A stretch of 64,000 nt of DNA from Archegozetes longisetosus (lineage: Eukaryota > Arthropoda > Arachnida > Sarcoptiformes > Trhypochthoniidae), in assembly GCA_018873245.2 (NCBI GenBank), contig JAEMBT020000006.1, positions 5,973,855-6,037,854 of the forward strand, given 5' to 3'. Within the stretch, counting starts at the first letter, position 1. Each line of letters starts with the position of its first letter. The notes under the pieces were generated by a model. The model saw only the letters and a list, made by a program, of their open reading frames with translations, made no database searches and was not told where the DNA came from. Shown piece after piece: positions 31,201-42,486 of this stretch. The translations under genes were made by a program, and so were the position numbers.

Positions 31201-32179
31201 TTTTTCTTACAGTATCTACTAATATCAATAAATCAATTAGCACTCGCTTAGTAACAATATGCATTTTTGAGCGCATTTTTTCTTTTCAAGCCAACAATCT
31301 TTTGCTGATAGTACTTGACAAAGAAATCATTGTTCTTCAAACGATTAATCAGTAGAAAGTCACTGAAAAAAAGTTAAACGTTTGCACATTGAGGAACTAT
31401 TTTTAATAATAGTGGCAAAAATCATTCTTTATAGAGTTTGGGTAGCTTATAACCAATCTTGTGGTATACTCTAAAATTTATTTAATCAAAGTATAATTCC
31501 CTTATGAATAAAAATTTGTTTGAAAGCTCAGACATATCACTGATGATTCTTTCCCTCAGAAGCACAACTGCTTTTGAAAAGCGATCAAACGAGTCAGAAA
31601 TCCAAAGCATACTTGAATTTTATTTAGATAAATCAAAACAATTAGCAATGATGGTTTATTTTTCACTATCTTAGTAGATAGAATCTTATACAATTTACGC
31701 ACATGGGATATGCACGTAATAATGAATTTACGTAAAACTAGATAATATAAACTTAGAACACTATATCAAAATCAGACAAAAGACTAAATTTTTCATCATT
31801 TAGCTAAATATATATTTATATTATCGTCAAATCTCAATTTAATTTGACAAAACTTTCAGGCTCTTAATATAAAACTTAATTTCTACTTTGTCGTTTGAAT
31901 TTCTGATTTGTAACTCGCATAAAATTTAAGTTTCGTTAAGAATGTGTAGAAACCTATTGAAGTGTGGACTAAAACAAAATACTTTCGATAAGAAGTAAGT
32001 TAAAAATAGTTTATAATACTTCTCAATCAATGCAAAGAAACAGTTGTTGAATATTATAACAATTACGTCAAGTACAGGGTGTAAATTAAATAACTGATGG
32101 ATTTATTTTTGAAACAATTTAATAAATTTTTGAGGATTTTACATGAAGTTTATCATTCAAATAAAGAAATAGCTGTAAA

Positions 32180-32340
32180 TTATGTGAGAATATGCTCGAT
32201 ATGCCAACCGTTACATTGATGGGCACTTTTGAGTCGTTATTGGAAATTATTGATCACATCATTAAGAACATCATTTGGAATTACATTAATTTCATCTTCA
32301 ATTAGTTTTCGAATGTATCGATTGTCTGAAGGTCCTGAGC
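32180..32340 (-). pseudogene. Transposase C-terminal remnant, left arm
   Basis: On the minus strand the frame reads SDNRYIRKLIEDEIN, IPNDVLNDVINNFQ, an in-frame stop (TTA on the + strand at 32237-32239), then RLKSAHQCNGWHIEHILT and a stop. This matches the pattern EI..IP..VL..V..NF..RL..C....G.H.EHIL of mariner-like transposase tails. The upstream DDE catalytic region is missing. Confidence 0.75.
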
Positions 32341-32494
32341 AACTTTTTCCTTCAAATAGTCTTTAGCTTTCTTGATTACTTTCTATGAGGCTCAGTTTCT
32401 GAAGGATAAGTTTTGGCTCGAGATCCTCAAAAACCGAAAAATAATTAAAAATTAAATTAATGCAATTTTCAATAACGACTCAAAAACTAATTAA

Positions 32495-32575
32495 AGATGA
32501 AATTAATAAAATTAATGCAATTTTCAATAACGACTCAATGGTAATGGTTGGCATTTCGAGCATATTCTCACATAA
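32495..32575 (+). pseudogene. Transposase C-terminal remnant, right arm
   Basis: The + strand reads an NFQ, stop, RL segment, then GNGWHFEHILT and a stop at 32573-32575, preceded in a shifted frame by LIKDEIN. It is an inverted, shorter copy of the left-arm remnant, with internal deletions, and it shares the same premature stop after NFQ. Confidence 0.7.
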
Positions 32576-32997
32576 TCTGCAGCTATTTCTTTATTTGAGT
32601 GACAAATCTCATGTAAAAATCTTTAAAACTTACTAAATGATTTCAAAAATTGATCTAGTAGTATTTGATTTACACCCTGTACATTTCTCTTTGTTAATGC
32701 CCTGATACTCACCAAAAACGAATGATTTCATAGGCTTTTCGAGTCAAAGCCACTTCAGAAAATGTTTTTACAAAGAGAACTTTATAAATATGTCAATAAA
32801 ACATATTGTTATAAATGATAAATAGTTATAAAATCTATTTAAGTCATGCCAATAATTCCTGAAGCCGATAGAATATTAACTTTTATCTTATATCATATGG
32901 GTTTCGAGCCAAGTGATATTGCACAGGACATGAATTTTGACATTACACTATCAAAAATCGGATACTAAGGTGTACAAGGCACGCGACTCAATAAGTA

Positions 32998-33126
32998 CTG
33001 GGTCTACAATTTAAAACCGAACCCAGTCGAACATCAAGACTTTTTTGCTCACACTTTTACTCCATAAAGTATGAGTAACAAAAGTTTTGATATTCGATTG
33101 GGTTCGGTTTTGAATTGTAGACCCTG
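32998..33126. mobile_element. 129-bp hairpin MITE, TA-flanked
   Basis: The left end starts CTGGGTCTACAATTTAAAAC and the reverse-complemented right end CAGGGTCTACAATTCAAAAC. Both continue into CGAACCCARTCGAAYATCAA, so the arms pair over about 60 bp and nearly the whole element folds into one hairpin. TA flanks both ends (32996-32997 and 33127-33128). It has no coding capacity. Its terminal GGGT core resembles that of the larger element 320 bp upstream. Confidence 0.85.
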
Positions 33127-36100
33127 TATATCTCTTATCATGAATGATTTGCCAATTTTTATTTATAAACCTTGAAATAATATCTGAATCATTGCTCTTT
33201 TTCTTTCTGTTTAAACTATTAAAATTTGATTCTTCTGATTTATCATCTGCACGTGTCAGGGACGCTTCATGATCAGGGACTGCGCTTGGCTTTAATAACT
33301 ATTGAGCAATTGGCTTTATATCAACTTGAGTTGATCAAAATTTTCGTTTCAACAATGTATTATGACTTCCAAAAGTCTTTGTAAAACTTCAAATTTCGCA
33401 AAAAAAAATTATAGTCAAAATTTTGAGGGAATGCTACAAAACTCTATCACCAAATACAATTTTGTGAACGCGTGCTATCACTACTATAAAACTTCTTAAA
33501 GTTGAAAATTAAAGTTTTATTTCAATGATATCTCTTCTCTTAACTTTTGACACAGAGTTTAACAGACACTTTTGGAGGCGATAGTACAGCCATTCTAAAG
33601 TGACGAAACTTTAACGCAACAAATTCATGATAAAAAATTTGTCAAACTTTACAAGATTTCAAAATTCAAAACTAGGGAGTTATTTCAGTTGACGTGCTTG
33701 CACTATGAAAAATATTTTTTTATAAAATTTTTACTCATTGAAATTGAATTTTTCTCAGTCTACGTCATTATATTGAATCTATTAAGATTTTTCAAACATT
33801 TATCAATAAACGGAATAATTATATGATTTTGCTTTCCATTTCACAAATAACTTTCTCAGCATTTTATTGGAATGTTTATTTCAACTAGAGTAAGACTGAT
33901 AACCGGAGAGTCAAAATACTGTTTCTATCATAATGATTACATTCAAATTTTGATCAAAGACTAATATATAACTTTTCACTCCTAATCTTTTGTCGAATAA
34001 AAATTGAGGAGAAAAAACATTCTTGGTAATAAGCATTTGGATAAAAATTGACTAGCATATCATTGTATATAAAACAGCTTTAAAATATCTATTTCTGAGA
34101 AATTTGAGATACTGTTTCCAAATACCATTTCAATTAGTGTTAACGTCCATTTCATAGTTGATTTCCTTTCAAAAGTTATAACATTAAAGAACTAGAATTT
34201 GGCTGAATTTTTTGTGTATGAGTCAAACTGTCATTCTCTATTGTTCAAGAATAATGTTACATTTAGCACAGCACTGATTTCTCGCAAAATTTTAATTAAA
34301 ATTAAAACTGAACAATCTATTTAGAAAGATTAAGATTGGCTATTATCATTACAATACTTGAATACTAATATTTAATTTGTGCTTCCATGACATTGAACTG
34401 ATGCATAGTTACACGTGAAAGGATATGGATTAATACGATTGAAATATTATAAAATTAAAGGAATTCAATTTTAAATTATGATAAACCACTTAACAAATAT
34501 GTAATATAGCAAGGAAATCCTCACTTTGTTTGCTACCAGTAGTTTTTAATTGGTCGTTTTTTGGAAATTAGGCATATGTATGCTATTGTCGAATATCCTC
34601 TGTTACATTCGATTAATCTAGAACCACTCCAAGGCCATAGTGAGTAACCACGAGTTCAGCTCAGTATAAAACATTAGAAGATCCGATTTTTTTATATTTA
34701 TGCTGAGTTCGAAAACTTGATTCTCATACCCCGGAAACTTTTTGCATATTGTTTGACTGAAAGTTTGACAAAGCCCAGCGATTAGATATCCAGAGACTTA
34801 ATTTTAAGACTGATGGGAATTACACGAAAGATTGGGTAAGTTATAGAATGCTTAAATGACTACTATTTATTTAATTTATTAAGCTTTGAGTATTAAATTT
34901 ATTAAATTTAGTAAATGCGTCAGGAGTTTTGCTTAATTATCTATCCAATTACGATATATCCATCAAATTTTAGCTAATTTAGGGCTAGGTGTTATTTCTC
35001 AGATTTAATATTCTTTATCTACCAATCTTAAGTATATTCCATGGTAGCATTCATAAGATCTAAGTTTAATCAGTTAAATGGTTAAGTTTGCAAAATACGA
35101 CATTCGAGTTGAATCATCTTCAAAATTAAACCGCTTTACAGATCCAATAATTCATTGAATCTTTTGTGATGTTCAGTTAATTATAGATTTTGAAAATAAA
35201 CAAAATTCCCACTTTTAAGTCAAATTCATTAAGAATCAGTCAAAATCTATTTTGATGGCATAGATTAGTTAATACTTAGACTTAAAAACACAAGTCTTAT
35301 AAAAGTAATTTGTTCAAACAAGTTATAAAACACTTCTCTATAACTATTAGATTTGCTGCGAATTTGTGTTACCTTCGCATTAACTTATTCTTCATTAATT
35401 CACTTACGGTGTATGTTTTGATAATATTTTGCTTATAATTTTAAGATATTTTAATCAGTTTGAGTAAAAATGAGAGTTTCAACTTAGACTTCATTTATGA
35501 CTCAATGACTTAATATATGAATCGATAAAAGCTCGACAAGAATCGAATATTAAATTATTTTGAAGAATGTGACAAATCAAATCCCTTGAATAGACTTAAA
35601 GAATTTTATCTCTTATGTAAATTCAAGCTTAGTCAGTTCCAAGGACTAGAAGTTTGTTTAGTCAATAAGGGAAAACCTTTCAGTATGACGTTAAACAAAA
35701 ATAAAAACTTTTCAGCAAAATATCAAACAAGAAGAAAACTTGTGCAAAAGCACAGTTCACAAAATGGATCAATGCCTTCTTTCATTAGAGAAACTTAGTA
35801 AATCATTTGTAGCAATCACTTAACATTCAATTGAGTATTCAATTGAAAAAGATGCATAAATACTAGTGTTGTTTAGACGCCAAAGCCATTTCATAATTGG
35901 CGCACATGCTCTCGCATCTCAGCGAAGCATTCAGTGGTTGGCAGATATCAAAACATCAGTCAACATGATCTGAAAGCCTAATTTGTTCGCGAACCTACTA
36001 TTACTTCAAATGACTGCAACATTTTCCAAATGTCATGAGATTTGGAGACCTAAAAGTCTCTAATTTGAAGTTAAGACTCAGTGAAAAGTGTGACTGACTC

Positions 36101-36648
36101 AGAGAAAAGTAGAGTTGATTTAGAGAAAAGTAGAGCTCAGTTAAAATAAAGCAGTAGTGAATCGTGTGATTTATTATAATTGATCTCAAGTTTTAATTAA
36201 TTATAATTCTAACGGAAACTAAGTCCTAACTAATTCTCATTTAAAGTTATGGCTTATTTATAAAAAAAAAAACATTTCGCAAAACAAGTCACGAATTGAT
36301 TGAGAAGTCAATAATTGATGACCTAATCTGACCTAATCTGACCGGATAGTAACGAAGCTGTAATGACCCGATAACAGATAACCTGTTATTGGAGTAAATT
36401 CTCTTCAATTCTAGTGAACTGTTTCTAACAGTAAACGTTATGCTTAGGAGTCCGGTTGTGTTTAGTGTTGTTCTGAGAGTTGTACTCAAATAATGATGTG
36501 AGTGATGATAAAGTAGTGTATTTTCAAATTAATTCAATTATCGATTAATGTACTAAATAAAAGTTAATATGTTTGGCAAATCTAAACGTGTCCATTGGGA
36601 TCCAAGTCTAGCCTCAACGAGTACCAATTTTTATCTAAAGTTAGTATA

Positions 36649-36720
36649 GATCTGAAGAGTGATCTGAAGAGTGATCTGAAGAATGATCTGAAGAATGATC
36701 TGAAGAATGATCTCAAGTTT
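36649..36720. repeat. 12-bp minisatellite, about 6 copies
   Basis: The unit is GATCTGAAGAGT or GATCTGAAGAAT. There are five clean copies and one diverged copy (GATCTCAAGTTT). It lies about 430 bp upstream of the HMG-CoA reductase start codon. Confidence 0.92.
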
Positions 36721-37151
36721 TCATAACTATCAAAAATGACTTTCAATTACTGGTTGAGATCCTAACTTTTGATTAGTTGTTCAATAAATGAATCGATAGA
36801 GGATCTAACTTTAAAATGAATGTTAATTTAATAATTAATACAATATTGACCTTCAATTAGTCATAATATGGATAAACTTGAAATTTGGATATATTTGTGA
36901 TCTAAAAATTTCCTCCTAATAAACTCTATTTTAAACCATCTGTTACCTTATGATTAGTTTAGTTTGAAAATAGCATTCGATCGGTTCATGTTTATTAATA
37001 CACACATAGTTGTCACAAATAGTTTCAGTTCTCATAACTAAATCTTTGTATTTAGTAAACTCACAACCAGTTTCTTAACTCTTTCCTTCAACTTGTAAGT
37101 TCAATTCTAACTTATTCCTTCTGATCTTATTGAAGGGATACAATTGGAAAG

Positions 37152-40100
37152 ATGTCTCGACTATTCTACTCTCATGGAAAATGCTGCGCATCCCATCCCT
37201 GGGAAGTGATGGTCGCTTTTCTCTCACTTTCCATCTGTATGTTAACCATGGGCTCTCAGGCGTTGTTCCAATCCGACAATTCTTCGAATGACAAGTGCCT
37301 TAAAAATAATTCACAGTCCGAAGAATGCTTTGAGGTATTTAATTAAGCAGTAGTCAAAGATTAGATTGTTAGAAATTTAATTTCTATTTTGTTGTTAAAC
37401 CAATCTAGAAGTACGAGTTCGAGGGCACTGTTCTTTTGACAATTTCTCGTTTTGTGGCATTGATTTACATCTATCGGCAATTCAAGAATCTGTACCAATT
37501 GGGCTCAAAATATTTGGTCGGAATCGCCGGACTGTTCACCGTCTTCTCTAGTTTTATATTTTGTTCAAGTGTTGTCAACTTTCTTAATGGCAACTTCTCT
37601 GAGCTTAAGTAAGTTTACGTCAATCATAATAAATAAGATCTATTTATATTCGGAAAGAACTAATTAACATATTTTGTTACTTTATTTAGTAAAGCGTTGC
37701 CATTCTTTCTACTTTTGTCTGATTTATCGAAAGCTAGTTTATTGGCACAATTCGCACTTTCATCCTTTACAAGAGTATGAATAATAAGCATTTAAAGTAT
37801 TTACGTAACAATAACTAATGCTAGTAATTTATAACTGTCTGAATAGGAGGAAGTCAGGGAGAATATAGCGAGAGGGATGGCTATATTGGGGCCTTCATTA
37901 ACATTGGATACTTTGGTGGAGACCTTAGCTATAGGTGTCGGAACAGTATCTGGAGTTAGTAGGCTTGAAGAGATTAGTTGCTTTGCCTGTTTGTCCGTTC
38001 TGGTTAATTATGTTGTTTTTATGACATTTTTTCCGGCCTGTTTGTCACTAGCGTTAGAGGTAATCAAGTGCTTCCTTAGTTTCCAGCAAAACTTGATTTC
38101 TAATCTTTTCGTATCTCTCAATGAGTAGTTGTCCCACGATCGTGAAGAAGGCAGTGCTCCGGTATGGCAGTTGAGTTCACTCACCAAAGTTTTACAGTTG
38201 GAATCAGAGCAAACACCGAACCCAGTTATACAACGAGTCAAACTAATCATGTCTGCGGGTCTAATGCTTGTTCATACTCTCAGTCGTTGGCCTATTAATG
38301 AATCCGATTCTTCCAATTTTGACTCTACTCTTTCTATGAAAAATTCGGCGCAGAATTTTCTAAACAATCGACGAGAGCCAAGTGTTTTAGAAGATTTGTT
38401 TAGAAAATTTTTTGCTGTAGGCTCTGAACAAGTAGTTATGATTGGACTCGTCTGTGCACTTGCCATCAAATATATATTTTTCGAGAACAAAGACAACTAT
38501 AACGAACATATAATTTCAGTGGCCAAACATCAACTTCAGCAAGAAATGCAACAAAACCTGAGAACTCAAACAGTGTATGAGCGAAATGTGTCGCATGCAT
38601 CTCGTGGTACCGAAACTCCAAGTATTTTAATAACCAATCAAGATTCAGACACTGAGAGCATGATAAATGAAACGTCAAAGCGTAAAAGTCCTGAAGCATC
38701 TTTATCTTCAAGAGCCAGTTCCATTAAAGGCGACACATCGGATGAGGAGAAGTCGCCAACTTTTTTCATAGGTGATGATAGCTCTTCAGATTTTAGCGAA
38801 ACTGAATTCGTTGACCGTGAAGTTCAAACTGACGAAACGCGTATCATAACCGATGATTCGTATATGTCCTGTGCTGAAAGTAGGCAAGTGAGAGATCTTC
38901 AAACGTTACTTGAATTATACAATAAAGAGGACGGCGTTAACCAATTGAATGACCTGGAAATTCAATATTTGGTAGAGAAGAAGCACATTCCTGCTTATAA
39001 GTTAGAATCAATTCTTGGGAACGCTGAGAGAGGAGTAGTCATCAGAAGAAATATAATCGAATCTTCAGCTGAGAAGAATGGGGCCTTAAAGAAAGTTCCA
39101 TTCACTAATTACGATTATTCACTAGTGTTGGGCGCCTGTTGTGAGAATGTGATCGGGTATATACCATTGCCTTTAGGTGTTGCCGGACCTCTGCTTCTCA
39201 ATAACAAGAAATACTATGTACCGATGGCTACAACAGAGGGATGTCTTGTTGCGAGTACTAATCGTGGCTGTCGTGCAATCTCTATGGCTGGTGGAGCCAG
39301 AAGTAGTGTTGTTTCTGATGGTATGACAAGAGGACCAGTCTTACACTTTCCGAGTGCCATCAGAGCGGCCGAAGCCATGAAATGGTTACAAGTTGAAGAA
39401 AATTTCCAGACGATAAAAACTGCATTCGATTCGACTTCTCGTTTCGCACGATTACAAAGAATTCATTCACGAGTGGCTGGAAGATATCTTTACGTTAGAT
39501 TTGTTGCTTTGACTGGAGATGCAATGGGAATGAACATGTTATCGAAAGGAACTGAATTAGCGCTTCAAGAACTTAGCAAAAGGTTTCCAGAGATTGAGAT
39601 GACTTGCCTCAGCGGTAACTTTTGCACCGATAAAAAGCCTTCAGCTGTCAATTGGATCGAAGGAAGAGGAAAGTCAGTTGTTTGTGAAGCTGTAATTCCT
39701 GCAAATGTCATTGAAAAAGTGCTGAAGACTTCTGCTGAGGCATTGGTAGAGCTGAACACAAGTAAAAATCTGGTCGGATCTGCAATGGCTGGAAGTGTCG
39801 GAGGATTTAATGCACAGGCAGCCAATATTGTAGCTGCCATCTATATCGCCACCGGACAGGTATGTAATTTGTTTGAAAATAAATAGCTTTGAAATAAACT
39901 CACTGTTAACAAAAATTGTTTCTATTAGGATCCAGCGCAGACCGTCGGCAGTTCGAACTGCATTACTTTAATGGAAAAACATGGTTCCGATTTGTACGTA
40001 TCATGTACTATGCCTTCTATTGAAATCGGAACAATTGGTGGTGGAACCGTCCTCGAACCACAGGGTGCTTGTCTTGAGGTGAGTTTGTGTTTTGGGTGAC

Positions 40101-40423
40101 CAGTCAGTCTTATCTAATATGTTATGAATTCTAATAATAATCCGATGCTTCAATAGCTTCTTGGAGTGAAGGGCTGTTCGTCCACAATTCCTGGTAGTAA
40201 TGCAGCTGAGTTGGCGAATATCATTTGTGGCACGGTTTTAGCAGCAGAGCTATCTTTGATGTCAGCCTTAGCTGCTGGACATTTGGTACGATCGCATATG
40301 AAGCACAACAGATCCAATATCAATATCAATATCAATTTAGATACAGTTCCTCTTTCATCAACACAACAAAACTTTCTGCAAACGACTACAATAGTCAATA
40401 GAAAAAACAGTACCGAAAATTGA
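37152..40423 (+). CDS. HMGCR: 3-hydroxy-3-methylglutaryl-CoA reductase
   Basis: The ER membrane enzyme that reduces HMG-CoA to mevalonate with NADPH. In arthropods it feeds isoprenoid and juvenoid synthesis, not cholesterol. Exons: 37152-37334, 37409-37608, 37690-37774, 37847-38059, 38129-39859, 39929-40078, 40157-40423. The phases agree and give 942 aa (human 888). The N-terminal membrane region has sterol-sensing-domain features ([56 protein letters not shown]). A long Ser/Glu-rich linker follows, from about residue 340 to 470. The catalytic domain carries [16 protein letters not shown], the catalytic Glu in ATTEGC (about 597), [22 protein letters not shown] with the Lys (about 729), Asp in GQDPAQ (about 805) and His in RSHMKHNRS (about 901). 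The Ser after NR (about 907) corresponds to the AMPK-regulated Ser872 of human. The tail then runs into an Asn-Ile repeat. All catalytic residues are present. Confidence 0.98.
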
Positions 40424-40542
40424 TAATTTTATTGGAGTAAAATTTATATAAATTATTTATAACATCTATAGATAGCGGCGTTAGTAAAATTACTTTTTTT
40501 ACAGAGAGTTATTCCTATTCATATTGTTATTATAATACATTG

Positions 40543-40548
40543 AATAAA
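40543..40548 (+). terminator. Poly(A) signal of HMG-CoA reductase
   Basis: AATAAA about 120 nt after the stop codon, in the 353-bp gap shared with the convergent TAF6L gene. Confidence 0.55.
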
Positions 40549-40685
40549 TCACATGAGTATAAATTAAATTTTCGTTTATTTTTCGACTCTAAAAAGGGTT
40601 TCCTTTGAATGATTTTTTTCTTATTAAGTGTAAACCATTTAGAAGGTTGAAAATCGATTTTGTGCGCATTTTTATGTACAATAAC

Positions 40686-40691
40686 TTTATT
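40686..40691 (-). terminator. Poly(A) signal of the TAF6L-like gene
   Basis: TTTATT on the + strand, read as AATAAA on the minus strand, about 86 nt past the TAF6L stop codon. Confidence 0.55.
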
Positions 40692-40776
40692 GGTCACACC
40701 TGAATGAAAGGATTAAAAGAGGTGTTGAAACAAAAAGCTTTTGATATATTTGTAAAAATGATTTCAATACTTAACA

Positions 40777-42486
40777 TTACATACCTGTAACATTAAATCT
40801 GATCGAATTTTGTTTGAGCGGCACTGAATCGAAAATTGGCTCACTAAATACTTTTTTAGTAGTTCTACTCTTTTTGGTCACAATTTCACTATCATTTTGG
40901 TCTCTTCTTAGCTTTTTAATAGTCAGTTTGATACCTGAAGTCGGATCACTTATTGTGCTTTTGATCTGGAGATCAACATCTGTAGTAAAAGTTTCTTTTT
41001 CATTATCACTCATAACAGAAGTTTCATCGAAAGAGTTTTCATCATCTAGATTTGCGCTCATATTACTATTGATTTCATCTGTTTGTGCAGGCATTTCGTA
41101 GAAGGCATCCAACAGTTCTTCTCCTGTTTGTAGTGATTCGGGTGTTGTGAACAAATTGACGTTAGTTTTAGAAAACCTTCTTCCTTTGTTTCTTTCAGTA
41201 TAGAATTGATGTCTTATTATTTCAGAATGAGATGGAAGTCTTGCATACAAAGCATCACCAAAAATATCAGACAATTGTTGATAGACTTGGCAATACTTCT
41301 CGATATCAGAATGATTAAATGCATGAGAGCGCAATTCTAACACAATTTTTTCCGCTACTAATATTAGTTCACCGAAAACTCTGAGTGCATCAGTTCTTGT
41401 TTGAGAATCAGTTTCATTTTCCTCAATAGCTGATAAAAGGTGAGTCCAGTATTGGTTGAGAGACGGATACAAGTGTTCAATAATGATGTTGAAACCAAAT
41501 GCTAAAAACGCTTTAATTGCGCCGTAGTGTGAACTAAATGGCTTCGAAAAGTCTAACAAAGTATCACTTAATGAATTGATCGTTTGAGTGATTAACTGGT
41601 TGCCACCAAATGGTGTACACCATTCACGCAATATATTGACCAACAGTTGAGATGCAGAATCGCGTAAAGTCCAGTGGTCTGTGATGGGATTTAGTGGCTC
41701 TAGAATGCAGTATAAAACCGATTGGACTAACACATTTAGATAGGGATTAGTCGCCAAAAATAGAGACGAATTCTTGAAAAGAGATTCAATTGTACTCAAC
41801 AACCTTTTGAGTTGAAAAATATCATGACTTAGTTTTTTGATACCATTTGAGATAAAATTAATGAGAAATGGCATAACGGGACTTATGCCAGAATTGCTCG
41901 AAAGGTCTTTCAATGCTATCATTAATAATTGATTATCACTTCCAAGTATTGCTTTGACCACAATCTCATAGTAATCAATCAGTTCTTGTGAGCATTCATT
42001 ACTATTGTCTTCATTTGATTGAAGTCTTCCATCAACTGAAAGCCATTCAATATTGAAATCGTTAGACTTTTCAAACAGTTTAATATCACAAATATCTTCG
42101 TTTAAGATTTTATCGGTTTCTTCGACTAAATCTACAATTGGGTCATCGCTAGCGAAAACTTTTGCGTCTTTGATGAAGACGTCGACGATTGGATTGGCTT
42201 GACTCGAATAACCGAATACTGGTTGACAATCGGACCATTCGAGTGATCGGTTGATGTCATTAGTGGTCAAATGTCTTCTTCTTGAGTGACGCATGAATTG
42301 GGCTGAATTATGGATCAGTTCTCTTAACCTGTAGCTCACATCAGATGACAATAACATAATTCCTTCCTCAGAAACATTATTAAAGCCTAACTGTTCGGCA
42401 TATAATTTAATCGATTCTTTGGATATTAACTCAAACTTTTGATTCTCATTATTATTACTACGATTATTACTGTTGTTTTCACCCAT
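40777..42486 (-). CDS. TAF6L: TAF6L-type SAGA complex subunit (histone-fold and TAF6 HEAT domain)
   Basis: An intronless 569-aa protein. Residues about 18-85 form a TAF-type histone fold (SKESIKLYAEQLGF, SSDVSYRLRELIHNSAQFM, RRRHLTTNDINRSLEW). Residues about 170-400 match the TAF6 C-terminal HEAT-repeat domain (LIDYYEIVVKAILG, SVLYCILEPLNPITDHWTLR, SSHYGAIKAFLAFGFN, LYPSLNQYWTHLLSAI). The phrases VLYCILEPL...DHWTLRD, SQFM and YWTHL are closer to TAF6L (the paralogue in the SAGA histone acetyltransferase, SAF6 in flies) than to TFIID TAF6, so I call TAF6L. The last 150 residues are acidic and basic low-complexity sequence with no recognised domain. The N-terminus is Asn-rich (SNNRSNNNEN). The first ATG of the frame is used. 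The gene is divergent from DAP3 and convergent with HMG-CoA reductase. The absence of introns in an intron-rich neighbourhood is notable but not proof of retroposition, since no poly(A) tail or target duplication is evident. Confidence 0.88.
   Translation of the reverse strand: MGENNSNNRSNNNENQKFELISKESIKLYAEQLGFNNVSEEGIMLLSSDVSYRLRELIHNSAQFMRHSRRRHLTTNDINRSLEWSDCQPVFGYSSQANPIVDVFIKDAKVFASDDPIVDLVEETDKILNEDICDIKLFEKSNDFNIEWLSVDGRLQSNEDNSNECSQELIDYYEIVVKAILGSDNQLLMIALKDLSSNSGISPVMPFLINFISNGIKKLSHDIFQLKRLLSTIESLFKNSSLFLATNPYLNVLVQSVLYCILEPLNPITDHWTLRDSASQLLVNILREWCTPFGGNQLITQTINSLSDTLLDFSKPFSSHYGAIKAFLAFGFNIIIEHLYPSLNQYWTHLLSAIEENETDSQTRTDALRVFGELILVAEKIVLELRSHAFNHSDIEKYCQVYQQLSDIFGDALYARLPSHSEIIRHQFYTERNKGRRFSKTNVNLFTTPESLQTGEELLDAFYEMPAQTDEINSNMSANLDDENSFDETSVMSDNEKETFTTDVDLQIKSTISDPTSGIKLTIKKLRRDQNDSEIVTKKSRTTKKVFSEPIFDSVPLKQNSIRFNVTGM

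Larger units (their letters stand above)
32075..32679. mobile_element. Degenerate mariner-type element with long inverted arms
   Basis: The ends are CAGGGTGTAAAT and its exact inverse ATTTACACCCTG, flanked by TA on both sides (32073-32074 and 32680-32681). The inverted similarity extends about 170-190 bp inward on each side. Both arms encode, outward-facing, the same C-terminal transposase tail ending GWHxEHILT and a stop, a hallmark of arthropod Tc1/mariner-like transposases. The centre is AT-rich and lacks the catalytic part, so the element is non-autonomous. Confidence 0.85.
28102..37151. other. 9-kb stretch without a recognisable gene
   Basis: AT-rich DNA with no exon chain or protein family I can recognise. 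It starts with the CERT 3' UTR and ends with the HMG-CoA reductase promoter and 5' UTR, whose exact start I cannot see. Inside are two TA-flanked inverted-repeat elements (32075-32679 and 32998-33126) and a 12-bp minisatellite at 36649-36720. Near 28510-28545 the phrase GTGTCAGTTGCG occurs twice. Short open frames at 31146-31355 and 35586-35798 look like chance ORFs. Confidence 0.65.

Noticed and set aside
40814..41101. 95-codon + strand frame
   Set aside because: Antisense shadow of the TAF6L-like gene on the minus strand.
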